This document shows positions 53,703 to 61,516 of a stretch of DNA of 64,000 bases, piece by piece. Source of the stretch: an uncultured Lachnospiraceae bacterium (GTDB taxonomy: Bacteria > Bacillota > Clostridia > Lachnospirales > Lachnospiraceae); NCBI GenBank assembly GCA_934343915.1, contig CAKRIL010000004.1, forward strand, positions 1 to 64,000, read 5' to 3'. Every line of letters begins with the position of its first letter. The first letter of the stretch is position 1. The notes beneath the pieces were generated by a model. The model ran no database searches. It saw only the letters and a program-made list of their open reading frames with translations, and was not told where the DNA came from. The position numbers and the translations under genes are program-made.

Positions 53703-54662
53703 TTATATTAATCCTTCTTCGCCGAGAAGCTTAGCGAAGCGGTCTGCCAATAATACCAAGATAAGTCCGACTACTGACTGGAAGAGACCAACTACGGTAG
53801 ACATGCTCAGCTTACCGCCGCCAAGACCCTTCTGGTAAATATATACTGCAAGCTGATAGGAGTAATCTTTAACAAGTGCATTATCGAATGCCTTGATACG
53901 TTCGAGGTTACTTCCCATCACACGTCCGAGGTTCATGATAAGAAGTGTAACTACCGTTCCCTTGATTCCCGGGAGTGTGATATGCCACATTCTCTTCCAT
54001 CTTCCGGCGCCGTCAATCATTGCCGCCTCATACAGCTCTCCGCTGATACCGGTAATGGCTGCGAGATAGATAATTGTTCCCCAGCCCATTCCCTGCCAAA
54101 CACCCATCAGCAGGTATGTAACCGCCCAGTGATTTTTCTCAGTCAGGAAAGGAATTCCTTTTTCTACAATTCCCAGGTTCATAAGTGCAATGTTCACAAG
54201 TCCTGAATACTGACGGAACATCTGATATGCAACGCTTCCCACAATAACCCATGAGAGGAAGTGTGGTAAATAGAGAATTGTCTGTGAAACCTTCTTGAAC
54301 CTAGGATAGCGGAGCTCGTTAAGCATAAGTGCAAGCAGTATAGGCATCGGGAATCCTACAACAAGATCTGCAAGGTTAAATATGATTGAGTTCCTGAGGG
54401 CAACTGCAAAGTCCGTATCCTTGAACACCTTAACCCATATGTCCCAGCCAACCCATTCGCTGTCCTTGTATCCCTTGGCTGCCTTAAAATCCATAAATGC
54501 AATTCTAAGTCCCGGGTACGCTGCGTAATTGAACATGATAACCAATGCCACAGGTAACAGCAGCATCAGATATAACTGCCAGTCTCTTTTAAGAAACGCC
54601 AATGGGTTCTTGCTCTTGGCCGCCATCACGATAGGCGGTTTCTGAACCTTCGTCTTTGCCAT
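53703..54662 (-). CDS. ABC sugar permease (LplB-type)
   Basis: 319 aa from ATG 54662 behind GGAGG; an upstream frame is not supported. Six helices; EAA loop LYEAAMIDGAGRWKRMWHIT. It is first in the import operon. It is preceded by the divergent AraC regulator, whose upstream region probably holds the control sites. Confidence 0.85.
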   Translation of the reverse strand: MAKTKVQKPPIVMAAKSKNPLAFLKRDWQLYLMLLLPVALVIMFNYAAYPGLRIAFMDFKAAKGYKDSEWVGWDIWVKVFKDTDFAVALRNSIIFNLADLVVGFPMPILLALMLNELRYPRFKKVSQTILYLPHFLSWVIVGSVAYQMFRQYSGLVNIALMNLGIVEKGIPFLTEKNHWAVTYLLMGVWQGMGWGTIIYLAAITGISGELYEAAMIDGAGRWKRMWHITLPGIKGTVVTLLIMNLGRVMGSNLERIKAFDNALVKDYSYQLAVYIYQKGLGGGKLSMSTVVGLFQSVVGLILVLLADRFAKLLGEEGLI

Positions 54663-54928
54663 TCTTAATTCCTCCGTTCTATTCAATATATTTACTTATT
54701 GGTGATTTTTCACAACCACATCTTGTTTTCATAGCTCAATTATATACATTTTAATGAATCACTTCTATGCAATTATATCTGAAAACATAGCAGAAACGAC
54801 TTTTTATCATTAACGCTTTGTTCATTTTTTGTATACAATGTTTGGTTTTCTAGCAATTTAATGTAGTAAACTATGCATTTTTGTTGTGATTTTATGTGTT
54901 TTTTTGTTTACGAAATCGTTTTTGTTGG

Positions 54929-54957
54929 TTGAAATTACTATTTTAATGGGATATAAT
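54929..54957 (+). promoter_or_regulatory. Promoter of the AraC regulator
   Basis: TTGAAA (54929-54934), 17 bases, TATAAT (54952-54957), about 85 bases before the ATG. The 382-base divergent region (54663-55044) is very AT-rich. It also carries TATAAT-like boxes on the minus strand for the permease operon. No palindrome stood out. Confidence 0.7.
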
Positions 54958-55044
54958 GGTATTCGAACAAAATTGACAATTTATTATGATATATATAAGG
55001 AAGTTTTGTACATACATAAATAATAAGAAAGGAATGAGGAGCCA

Positions 55045-55968
55045 ATGAGTAAGCCTAAAAAAGTGATAACCGAATACCGCCACTACGAGCTGTCGCCGGA
55101 CTTTCCTCTGCTGGTGCTTCACGGCGAGCGCTGGCATATCTCCGATGTGAAGGCTGACCGCCTGCATTTTCACAACTGCTTAGAGATAGGCGTATGCCAT
55201 ACCCATGAGGGAAGGCTTGACTTCGGTGACGATTCAGTTCCGTACAAGGCAGGGGATTTCACACTTATAGCCCGTAATTATCCGCACACGACATATTCAA
55301 CCCACGGAGATAAAAGCCTGTGGTCTTATATCTTTGTCGACCTCGACGAATTTTTCAAGAGCCGTGCGATAACGAACACATCGGGTTCCCTGCTGCCGTC
55401 GCTCAGCTATTATATAGGAAATAAAGACACATCCCCGAAGCTGTACAATTACATAATTTCCGTAATTGAGGAGATGACCGAAAAGCAGTCCGACTATACA
55501 ACCTGTGTCACAGGACTTATGACCGCGATTTTGGTTGAAGCCGCAAGGCTCTGCGAGCATGCCTCTCCGGCTCAGAAGTCCATACCAAGCAGCAGTGCGC
55601 TCTCAATCCACCCTGCGCTCAACTACATACACGACAATTACATGCAGCAGTTTCCGATAGAGGTGCTTGCCGATATGTGCCACTTAAGCGTGACCCATTT
55701 CAGGCGTACCTTCAACACCATTATGGGCATAAGCCCGCTCGAATTCATCAACAACACGCGGATCGAGCACGCATGTCTGCTGCTCTCAAGCACCGACCAG
55801 TCGATTCTTGAAGTATCAGAGCTCGTCGGCTTCCACTCCGTGTCCAGCTTCAACCGTGCATTCGTAAAGCTTATGGGCAGCTCTCCTCGCGATTGGCGCA
55901 AAAATAACAACAACGGAGAATCCGTGATGAAAAAGAAGTCTGTACTGGAATATCGCGGATGGATGTGA
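55045..55968 (+). CDS. AraC-family transcriptional regulator
   Basis: 307 aa. A cupin-like sensor domain (LHFHNCLEIGVCHTHEGRLDFG, split by a turn) is followed by two helix-turn-helix motifs near residues 205-290 (IEVLADMCHLSVTHFRRTFN, LEVSELVGFHSVSSFNRAFV). It lies divergently to the sugar-import operon and upstream of the acetylesterase. It probably activates both in response to a pectic sugar. Confidence 0.9.
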   Translation: MSKPKKVITEYRHYELSPDFPLLVLHGERWHISDVKADRLHFHNCLEIGVCHTHEGRLDFGDDSVPYKAGDFTLIARNYPHTTYSTHGDKSLWSYIFVDLDEFFKSRAITNTSGSLLPSLSYYIGNKDTSPKLYNYIISVIEEMTEKQSDYTTCVTGLMTAILVEAARLCEHASPAQKSIPSSSALSIHPALNYIHDNYMQQFPIEVLADMCHLSVTHFRRTFNTIMGISPLEFINNTRIEHACLLLSSTDQSILEVSELVGFHSVSSFNRAFVKLMGSSPRDWRKNNNNGESVMKKKSVLEYRGWM

Positions 55969-55978
55969 TATAATAAAT

Positions 55979-56135
55979 TCATCAATAGATATAGTGCGTG
56001 GCTGCTCGCAGACAGAGCACTATATCTATTAGATGGATAAACAGTCATGAGCAAAACAGGGCGATAGCCCGATTTGCGAATGGCGGTTGTGATTTCGTGA
56101 GTTCGAAGAACGGAGAAATCACGATTATTATATGT
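55979..56135. repeat. Dispersed three-hairpin repeat, copy B
   Basis: Hairpin 1 pairs AATAGATATAGTGC (55984-55997) with GCACTATATCTATT (56017-56030). Hairpin 2 has inner GGGC/GCCC, and hairpin 3 pairs GTGATTTC with GAAATCAC. Compared with copy A, two positions of stem 1 differ on both strands so that pairing is kept. It lies between araC and the acetylesterase gene, in the same orientation as copy A. Confidence 0.8.
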
Positions 56136-56137
56136 GT

Positions 56138-56181
56138 AAACAGTCATGAGCAAAACAGGGCGATAGCCCGATTTGCGAATG
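56138..56181. repeat. Extra copy of hairpin 2 unit
   Basis: 44 bases identical to 56038-56081 of copy B, exactly 100 bases later: AAACAGTCATGAGC, then the GGGC/GCCC hairpin and TTTGCGAATG. It shows that the unit duplicates on its own. Confidence 0.8.
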
Positions 56182-56252
56182 AAACTCTGTTATAATTACT
56201 TACATATTATAATAACTATTTGATTAACTTTTATTTTCCATGGAGGTTTGAC

Positions 56253-58217
56253 ATGACCACAGCAATATCGTCTGACATTTATGCCGAACATGCCGCAGAA
56301 GAGACCGGCTCAGGTTACAGAATGACATACAATTTCGGCAATACACCGAGTGCAGACAGCATTGGCACACCGCACATAACACAGGTCTATCCGGAGGATG
56401 ACTTTTCATATAAGAAGGGCTACGGCTTTTTGACTGAAGAAGCAAGAAAATCCAACCCTAATCTTAAGATAGACGAAATCAATGATGGATTTTCCCCTCA
56501 GTACTGGTACACCGACGCTAAGTTAATCAGTCCACAGGCTGATGAGAACGGCATATACCTCGAGAACGGAATTGTTGACGGCGGATATATTCCTCTCACA
56601 TTCAAGGCATCCGTACCTCATCAGGGTAATTACAAGGTAACTCTTGTGCTTTCCGCAGGTGAGACACCGATTAAGGGAATAACTATCTTTTCAGGCAGAA
56701 GAAGACTCGAATCACTCAAGGGAGATTACTGCCCGCATGAGGTTCGCGCATATGTATTCAACGTCAATGTATGCGATATTATCCCACGCGGACATGAAGA
56801 GGCCTACAAGGATACCACCATAGATATAACCATTATCGGAAGCCGTCCGGTGTTCACCACTCTTACTATCGAAGAGTTCGATACACCTACCATATATATT
56901 GCCGGCGATTCGACCGTAACAGACCAGCCTGCATGCTACCCTTATTATCCTGAGAGCAGCTACTGCGGATGGGGACAATTCTTTACATATTATGTATCGA
57001 ATCTTGCAGCCGTTTCCAATCATTCCCACTCCGGACTCACAACAGAGAGCTTCCGTTCAGAGGGCCATTATGATATTATCAAAAAGTATATTAAGCGTGG
57101 TGATTACTGCCTGTTCCAGTTCGGTCACAACGACCAGAAGCTTCCTGAGCTGGCTGCGAACACCGGATACTCAGACAATCTGAGAACCTATATCGACGAG
57201 ATAAGAAGCTTCGGTGCTACTCCGGTGCTTGTCACACCACTTGCCAGGAACACATGGAAGGGCAGTGACGGAACCTATAACGATCTGCTTTTCGAGCATG
57301 CTGAGGCTTGCAGACGAATTGCCGAGGAGAAGCATGTTCCGCTCATTGATTTGCACAAGGTGAGCATGGACTTCATCAAGCGTGTAGGTCTTACCAACGC
57401 CGCACGTTACTTCTATCCTAAGGATTACACACACACGAACGACTTCGGCGCTTATCTGATGGCAGGCTTCATTGCCAAGGAAATCAAGCGCATACATGAT
57501 ATATGCCCTATTCCTATCCGCACTTCATTATGCGGCAAGGTATATGACCCTGTTATGAATATGAAGCGTCCGATGACCATGGAAGAGCTTATGGAATCTG
57601 ACGATTTCGTTCCTCCTATGAGCATCCATGCTGCCAAGCCGCCGGCTCACCTTAAGAACATACCTGTTCCGGCTGCCGCACCGCTTTGTGAGGTGTCATA
57701 CACAGACCTCGAAGGCTGCGCCTCAAAGGAGCTTATAACAAAGCTTGCCCGGCTTGGATACATTCACAACACAACAGGCGAATTCAAGCCTGAGGAGCCG
57801 ATGAGCAGAATCGATGCGGTCAATATGGTTACTAAAGCAACGCACTTTGTTCCCGTGAACGTATACAATGATATGTTCAGTGATGTTGTAGGTCACGAGT
57901 GGTACGCAGGTGTAGTTGAATGTGCATTTGCCAACGATATTGTTGACGCTGCACTCTTAGACGGCGGAACCTTCAAGCCTGATAAGCCTGTGACTGCCGA
58001 GGAGCTTGCATCCTTCTGTGTGAACGCATACAGAAGCAGAATAATCAACAATAATATTTCCGATTATAATAAGGAAGTAAGCTGTTCCGACTGGTTCAGG
58101 AAATATATTCCGACTGCCGCCGCACTTGGCTACGTGGGCGAAGGCTTTGACGGAAGCCATATTCTAACCAGAGAAGAAGCAGCCGGGTACATTGATATAC
58201 TGATAAACAATATCTGA
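56253..58217 (+). CDS. SGNH acetylesterase with SLH-like C-terminus
   Basis: 654 aa from ATG 56253, six bases after GGAGG; the frame is open 11 codons upstream without a site. A beta-sandwich region (about 15-205) is followed by an SGNH hydrolase: IAGDST (Ser about 220), FGHND (about 291-294) and DYTH (Asp/His about 391-394). This is the rhamnogalacturonan acetylesterase layout. The last 170 residues have S-layer homology repeats (LGYIHNTTGEFKPEEPMSR, FANDIVDAALLDGG). There is no signal peptide, so it is either a cytosolic esterase with repurposed SLH modules or released by an unusual route. Confidence 0.8.
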   Translation: MTTAISSDIYAEHAAEETGSGYRMTYNFGNTPSADSIGTPHITQVYPEDDFSYKKGYGFLTEEARKSNPNLKIDEINDGFSPQYWYTDAKLISPQADENGIYLENGIVDGGYIPLTFKASVPHQGNYKVTLVLSAGETPIKGITIFSGRRRLESLKGDYCPHEVRAYVFNVNVCDIIPRGHEEAYKDTTIDITIIGSRPVFTTLTIEEFDTPTIYIAGDSTVTDQPACYPYYPESSYCGWGQFFTYYVSNLAAVSNHSHSGLTTESFRSEGHYDIIKKYIKRGDYCLFQFGHNDQKLPELAANTGYSDNLRTYIDEIRSFGATPVLVTPLARNTWKGSDGTYNDLLFEHAEACRRIAEEKHVPLIDLHKVSMDFIKRVGLTNAARYFYPKDYTHTNDFGAYLMAGFIAKEIKRIHDICPIPIRTSLCGKVYDPVMNMKRPMTMEELMESDDFVPPMSIHAAKPPAHLKNIPVPAAAPLCEVSYTDLEGCASKELITKLARLGYIHNTTGEFKPEEPMSRIDAVNMVTKATHFVPVNVYNDMFSDVVGHEWYAGVVECAFANDIVDAALLDGGTFKPDKPVTAEELASFCVNAYRSRIINNNISDYNKEVSCSDWFRKYIPTAAALGYVGEGFDGSHILTREEAAGYIDILINNI

Positions 58218-58226
58218 TTCATAACG

Positions 58227-58241
58227 GTCAGACATACTGAC
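58227..58241. promoter_or_regulatory. Short inverted repeat before the PerR gene
   Basis: GTCAG and CTGAC are separated by ACATA, about 50 bases before the ATG. It could be a regulator site. A related TCAGTAA half-site occurs in the operator of the reverse rubrerythrin gene. Confidence 0.3.
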
Positions 58242-58291
58242 AGATTACGATATACAGATAACTTCTATATATTACGAAGGGAGATTTAAGC

Positions 58292-58687
58292 ATGGCAAAA
58301 TTGAATTACAGCCGACAGCGTGAAGCGATACTTGACTATCTGTGCCACACAACCTCCCACCCGACCGCTGAGGATGTGTACACTCATATACAGAGCATAT
58401 ATCCCAACATAAGTCTCGGAACCGTGTACCGTAATCTTGCACTTCTTGTTGAGCACGGACAGGCGCTTAAGATTCAAGGCGATGACTGCGACCATTTTGA
58501 CGGTCAGACCAAGCCTCATTATCATTTCTTATGTGATACATGTCATCATGTATATGATGTCATGATGCAGCCATGCACAGAGCTCGAGCAGGATGCAGCA
58601 AGCAGCTTTCCCGGAAAAATCCGTGGGCACAACGTACTGTTCTACGGAACCTGTGACAGCTGCATGAAGAACGTCGACACAGAGTAG
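58292..58687 (+). CDS. perR: PerR/Fur-family peroxide-responsive repressor
   Basis: 131 aa. A winged helix (REAILDYLCHTTSHPTAEDV, LGTVYRNLALL) is followed by a metal domain: HFDGQTKPHYHFLCDTC and CDSC. These give two CxxC zinc pairs and an HxH/Asp set for the regulatory metal. It precedes reverse rubrerythrin, a peroxide-detoxifying enzyme, supporting PerR over Fur or Zur. A terminator separates the two genes. Confidence 0.85.
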   Translation: MAKLNYSRQREAILDYLCHTTSHPTAEDVYTHIQSIYPNISLGTVYRNLALLVEHGQALKIQGDDCDHFDGQTKPHYHFLCDTCHHVYDVMMQPCTELEQDAASSFPGKIRGHNVLFYGTCDSCMKNVDTE

Positions 58688-58697
58688 CCAAACGCAC

Positions 58698-58760
58698 AAT
58701 CCCTATCCGATTTTACACAACAGGTAATTCCCCCTATGTAATTTCGAATAGGGATTTTTT
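58698..58760 (+). terminator. Terminator of perR
   Basis: AATCCCTAT (58698-58706) and ATAGGGATT (58748-58756) pair, followed by T residues to 58760. The internal loop is long (41 bases) with its own weak pairing. Confidence 0.7.
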
Positions 58761-58769
58761 AAAATAATA

Positions 58770-58798
58770 TTGACAATCCAGAGAGGTTGTGTTATTTT
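58770..58798 (+). promoter_or_regulatory. Promoter of the reverse rubrerythrin gene
   Basis: TTGACA (58770-58775), 17 bases, TATTTT (58793-58798). The transcript would have a 170-base leader, with a hairpin AAAGATG/CATCTTT (58899-58939). Confidence 0.7.
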
Positions 58799-58801
58799 AA
58801 T

Positions 58802-58820
58802 ATCAGTAATCGTTACTGAT
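58802..58820. promoter_or_regulatory. Operator-like palindrome ATCAGTAA/TTACTGAT
   Basis: ATCAGTAA (58802-58809), TCG, TTACTGAT (58813-58820) is a perfect dyad directly after the -10 box. A 12-bp palindrome ACAATATATTGT lies at 58875-58886. Either could be bound by the adjacent PerR-like repressor. Confidence 0.6.
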
Positions 58821-58973
58821 TTTTAAAACAGATTACAATTAAAAAATAAAATAATAATTGTGCCTTGCCGACGCACAATATATTGTATAACCGCTAATAA
58901 AGATGATTGTGGCCACAGCCCTTTGTGCCAAGCATCTTTAAATAAATTTTATCAAGAAAAGGAGAATTTAATT

Positions 58974-59564
58974 ATGGCAAAGTTTGTATGTACTGTATGT
59001 GGATATGTATATGAAGGAGAGACTGCACCGGCTGAGTGTCCGGTATGCCATGTTGGTGCGGACAAGTTCAAGAAGGTTGAAGGTGAGCTTACTCTTGCCG
59101 CAGAGCATGAGTACGGCATCTACGCTAAGACAGTTAAGAACAATCCTGACATCAGCGATGAGGACAAGAAGTATATATTCGAGCAGCTTAAGGCTAACTT
59201 CGAGGGCGAGTGCTCAGAGGTAGGTATGTATCTTTGCATGGCTCGTATTGCACATCGCGAGGGATATCCTGAAATCGGTCTCTACTGGGAGAAGGCAGCC
59301 TATGAGGAGGCTGAGCACGCAGCTAAGTTCGCAGAGATGTTAGGTGAGGACTTAGAGCCTAACATGAAGGCTTCAACCAAGGCTAACCTTGCTTGGAGAG
59401 TTGACTGCGAGTTCGGCGCAACAAGCGGTAAGTTCGACCTTGCTAAGTGTGCTAAGAAGAACAACCTCGACGCAATCCACGACACAGTTCATGAGATGGC
59501 TAAGGACGAGGCCAGACACGGCAGAGCACTCAAGGGAATGCTTGACAGATATTTTGGAAAGTAA
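58974..59564 (+). CDS. Reverse rubrerythrin
   Basis: 196 aa from ATG 58974 (GGAGA upstream). The rubredoxin domain comes first (CTVCGYVYEG, CPVCHVGADKF), and the di-iron ferritin-like domain second (FEGECSEVGMYLCMARIAHRE, AYEEAEHAAKFAEMLG, HEMAKDEARHGRAL). The order is the reverse of classical rubrerythrin. These enzymes reduce peroxide with electrons from NADH and are strongly induced under oxygen in clostridia. A terminator follows. Confidence 0.95.
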   Translation: MAKFVCTVCGYVYEGETAPAECPVCHVGADKFKKVEGELTLAAEHEYGIYAKTVKNNPDISDEDKKYIFEQLKANFEGECSEVGMYLCMARIAHREGYPEIGLYWEKAAYEEAEHAAKFAEMLGEDLEPNMKASTKANLAWRVDCEFGATSGKFDLAKCAKKNNLDAIHDTVHEMAKDEARHGRALKGMLDRYFGK

Positions 59565-59577
59565 TCAACAATAACTT

Positions 59578-59622
59578 AAGCCCTCACAGAAACATATGTA
59601 TATGAACTCTGTGGGGGCTTTA
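59578..59622 (+). terminator. Terminator of reverse rubrerythrin
   Basis: AAGCCCTCACAGA pairs with TCTGTGGGGGCTT (one G-T pair), followed by TATTATT. Confidence 0.75.
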
Positions 59623-59645
59623 TTATTCACTTATCAATGAAGGTA

Positions 59646-60446
59646 TTAATCCACTTTTCCATCCCTGATAGCGTTGTGAAGTCCGGCAAACACCTCATCA
59701 TACCGCCCGCAGCCGTCAAGTCTTGCATACGATACCCATAGATTGAGTGGAATCTGCTTATCCTCATACTCAAAGCTCTTTCCGTTCTCTGCCTTTATTT
59801 TCTCCACAACCTCTGCCGCATACTTTTCATCGGTGCTGTCGGTCAGGATGCAGAACTCATCCCCGCCTATTCGGAACACGACATCATTCTCGCCGCAGGC
59901 GGCGGTCATCCGGCGCATCTGCTCTAATATGGCGAGGTCGCCCGCCTTTCTTGAAACGTCATTAATAGTCATCATATTGCGTATATCCGTCATTACAAAA
60001 TAGCACTCTTTTCTCTCCTGAAAAAGATCGTACAGCTCGTTGATGTCCACATGTCTTCTCTGCATAATATATTTTTCTCCTTCCTTTGGCGGCACACTAA
60101 GCCGCGGAAATAATTCGGTAAATTTCAGATTGCGAAATTCCGATGGTTTACAATTCCATACCGATTCAAACGCGCGCGCAAAGGATTCGTGTGTACTGTA
60201 ACCATACTCGAGTGCAATATCTATAATAGGAAGCTGTGGGCATTGTGACAGCTTTCTTGCCGCCAGCATCATCCGCCTTCTTATTATATATTCATGCACC
60301 GACACGTCATGTACACAGCGAAACAGTTTTTCGATTGTGGATTTAGAACTAAAACATGCCGCGGCTACATCCGCCGTACTGATTTCGTCACTCAGATGAT
60401 TCTCAATATACTCAAGCGCAGCCACAAGAAGCTTCATATTCTGCAT
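59646..60446 (-). CDS. AraC-type HTH fused to GGDEF domain
   Basis: 266 aa from ATG 60446 (GGAGAG upstream). The N-terminal 100 residues are an AraC-type double HTH (STADVAAACFSSKSTIEKLF, IALEYGYSTHESFARAFESV). The second half is a GGDEF domain with the signature RIGGDEFCIL intact and an upstream VMTDIRNMMTINDV loop, in which the metal Asp is present. It could read the DNA and make, or sense, cyclic-di-GMP; activity is not shown by sequence. This fusion is rare. Confidence 0.8.
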   Translation of the reverse strand: MQNMKLLVAALEYIENHLSDEISTADVAAACFSSKSTIEKLFRCVHDVSVHEYIIRRRMMLAARKLSQCPQLPIIDIALEYGYSTHESFARAFESVWNCKPSEFRNLKFTELFPRLSVPPKEGEKYIMQRRHVDINELYDLFQERKECYFVMTDIRNMMTINDVSRKAGDLAILEQMRRMTAACGENDVVFRIGGDEFCILTDSTDEKYAAEVVEKIKAENGKSFEYEDKQIPLNLWVSYARLDGCGRYDEVFAGLHNAIRDGKVD

Positions 60447-60568
60447 GGTTCTCTCCATTCCTTACGAAAATATCATATGATACTGTAACTATATCAGATG
60501 TGGCATGGGATTGCTTGATATTTTGAGTAAATTATATTTAATAGAGCTTGAATTATGAACTTTTGCTT

Positions 60569-60670
60569 ATGCCAACCATTAGTGACCTCATCGCAGTGAT
60601 TTCACTGTGTGTGACTTTTTACAGTCTTGGTTACACGCATGGAAAGCATGTTTCCAAGACACAAAAATAA
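60569..60670 (+). CDS. 33-aa hydrophobic peptide, type I toxin-like
   Basis: The frame starts at ATG 60569 and reads MPTISDLIAVISLCVTFY and then a polar, basic tail (GYTHGKHVSKTQK). One hydrophobic helix followed by positive charges is the shape of TxpA/BsrG and holin-like type I toxins. Possible promoter: TTGATA (60515-60520), 17 bases, TTAATA (60538-60543). The ribosome site is weak, as expected for a tightly controlled toxin. A bidirectional terminator begins at the stop codon. Confidence 0.65.
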   Translation: MPTISDLIAVISLCVTFYSLGYTHGKHVSKTQK

Positions 60671-60762
60671 CCGCCCAACGTCCTGAGAAAACTTTGGCGG
60701 TTATTTTAACTTCTAAATAATATCAGGCGAACCGTCATCGGTAGCACCTTTTGTAGTTTATA
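60663..60762 (-). ncRNA. Candidate antisense antitoxin RNA
   Basis: A minus-strand promoter is visible: TTGTGT (60780-60785), 17 bases, TATAAA (60757-60762). A transcript starting near 60750 would run to the shared terminator at 60665-60706, about 90-100 bases, and pair with the 3' end of the toxin mRNA. This resembles RatA of txpA-ratA. No open frame is present on it. The promoter's -35 is weak. Confidence 0.4.
60665..60706. terminator. Bidirectional terminator shared by toxin and antisense RNA
   Basis: AAATAACCGCC (60665-60675) and GGCGGTTATTT (60696-60706) form an 11-bp stem with a 20-base loop. T-rich sequence follows on both strands. Confidence 0.85.
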
Positions 60763-60855
60763 TGTTAGCACTATTTCAAACACAAGTCAAACATATATTT
60801 CTTTTTTGCTTAACAGCAAAATCGAATTTTACTTTAAGGAAACGAGGACTCCACA

Positions 60856-61164
60856 TTGCAGATAAAGAAAAAGACCCTGAGCCGTGTCGAGTGGTACAGC
60901 GACGCACAGAGGACATATCGGCACATATATCATAAGGATGAATACTTTGAAGGCGGAATAGGGCTCATATCCTTCGTCGGACTTGAGACTCCCGTAATGC
61001 TTGACCTTGACGAGCTTGTAGCATGCTCCTCGCTTCCGTGCTTTGTGACGGACTACATATCCAACCTTGAAGGCTCCTATCCCGGCAGAATAACCATCCC
61101 GCTTACGGATGCTGAGGCGAAGGTGACTTTTTATATGATATGTGATGACTGTAAAAATTTGTAA
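60856..61164 (+). CDS. Conserved hypothetical protein
   Basis: 102 aa. The start is a TTG about eight bases after GAGG. The protein has a basic start (QIKKKTLSRVEWYSDAQRT), alternating hydrophobic strands, and two pairs of cysteines (CSSLPC, CDDC). I do not recognise the family. No operon partner is near. Confidence 0.6.
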   Translation: MQIKKKTLSRVEWYSDAQRTYRHIYHKDEYFEGGIGLISFVGLETPVMLDLDELVACSSLPCFVTDYISNLEGSYPGRITIPLTDAEAKVTFYMICDDCKNL

Positions 61165-61458
61165 ATTTTGTCATCTTGACACATCTTTTGAAATTTGTGG
61201 AACTCATGGCTGCTTTTGTATCCGACATAAAAATCGGTATACATAATTTTCTTATTTCGTCAGTTTTAAGCACACTGATATTCTTCAAAATAACCCCGCA
61301 CTTTCTGTTTGTTTCCGGAACATTGTCAATTTCTTTCCTTATCATCAAAAAGACCATATCCATATTTATTCAATATACTCTCTTTGTAGCCTATTGCCAC
61401 TGCTATCGGCTTTTTGGACAAATCTATATTACTAAGGTCATCAATACCGATTGGCAAT
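61110..61458 (-). other. Region without a clear gene; possible decayed coding remnant
   Basis: From 61165 to 61516 no convincing intact gene exists. On the minus strand, LPIGIDDLSNIDLSKKPIAV begins at 61458, reaches FDDKERN and stops; the next frame continues with IDNVPETNRKCGVILKN and MSDTKAAMSSTNFKRC. Together these read like a broken protein with one frameshift. The family is not recognised. Confidence 0.3.
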
Positions 61459-61516
61459 AATCAATTTCCTTGAACTTCCTCACAGTTCATTTTAAAGCTC
61501 CGCATACTGACTAACC

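Noticed and set aside
61176..61460. 94-codon plus-strand hydrophobic frame
   Set aside because: It looks like the shadow of the decayed minus-strand sequence; it has no Shine-Dalgarno and poor composition.
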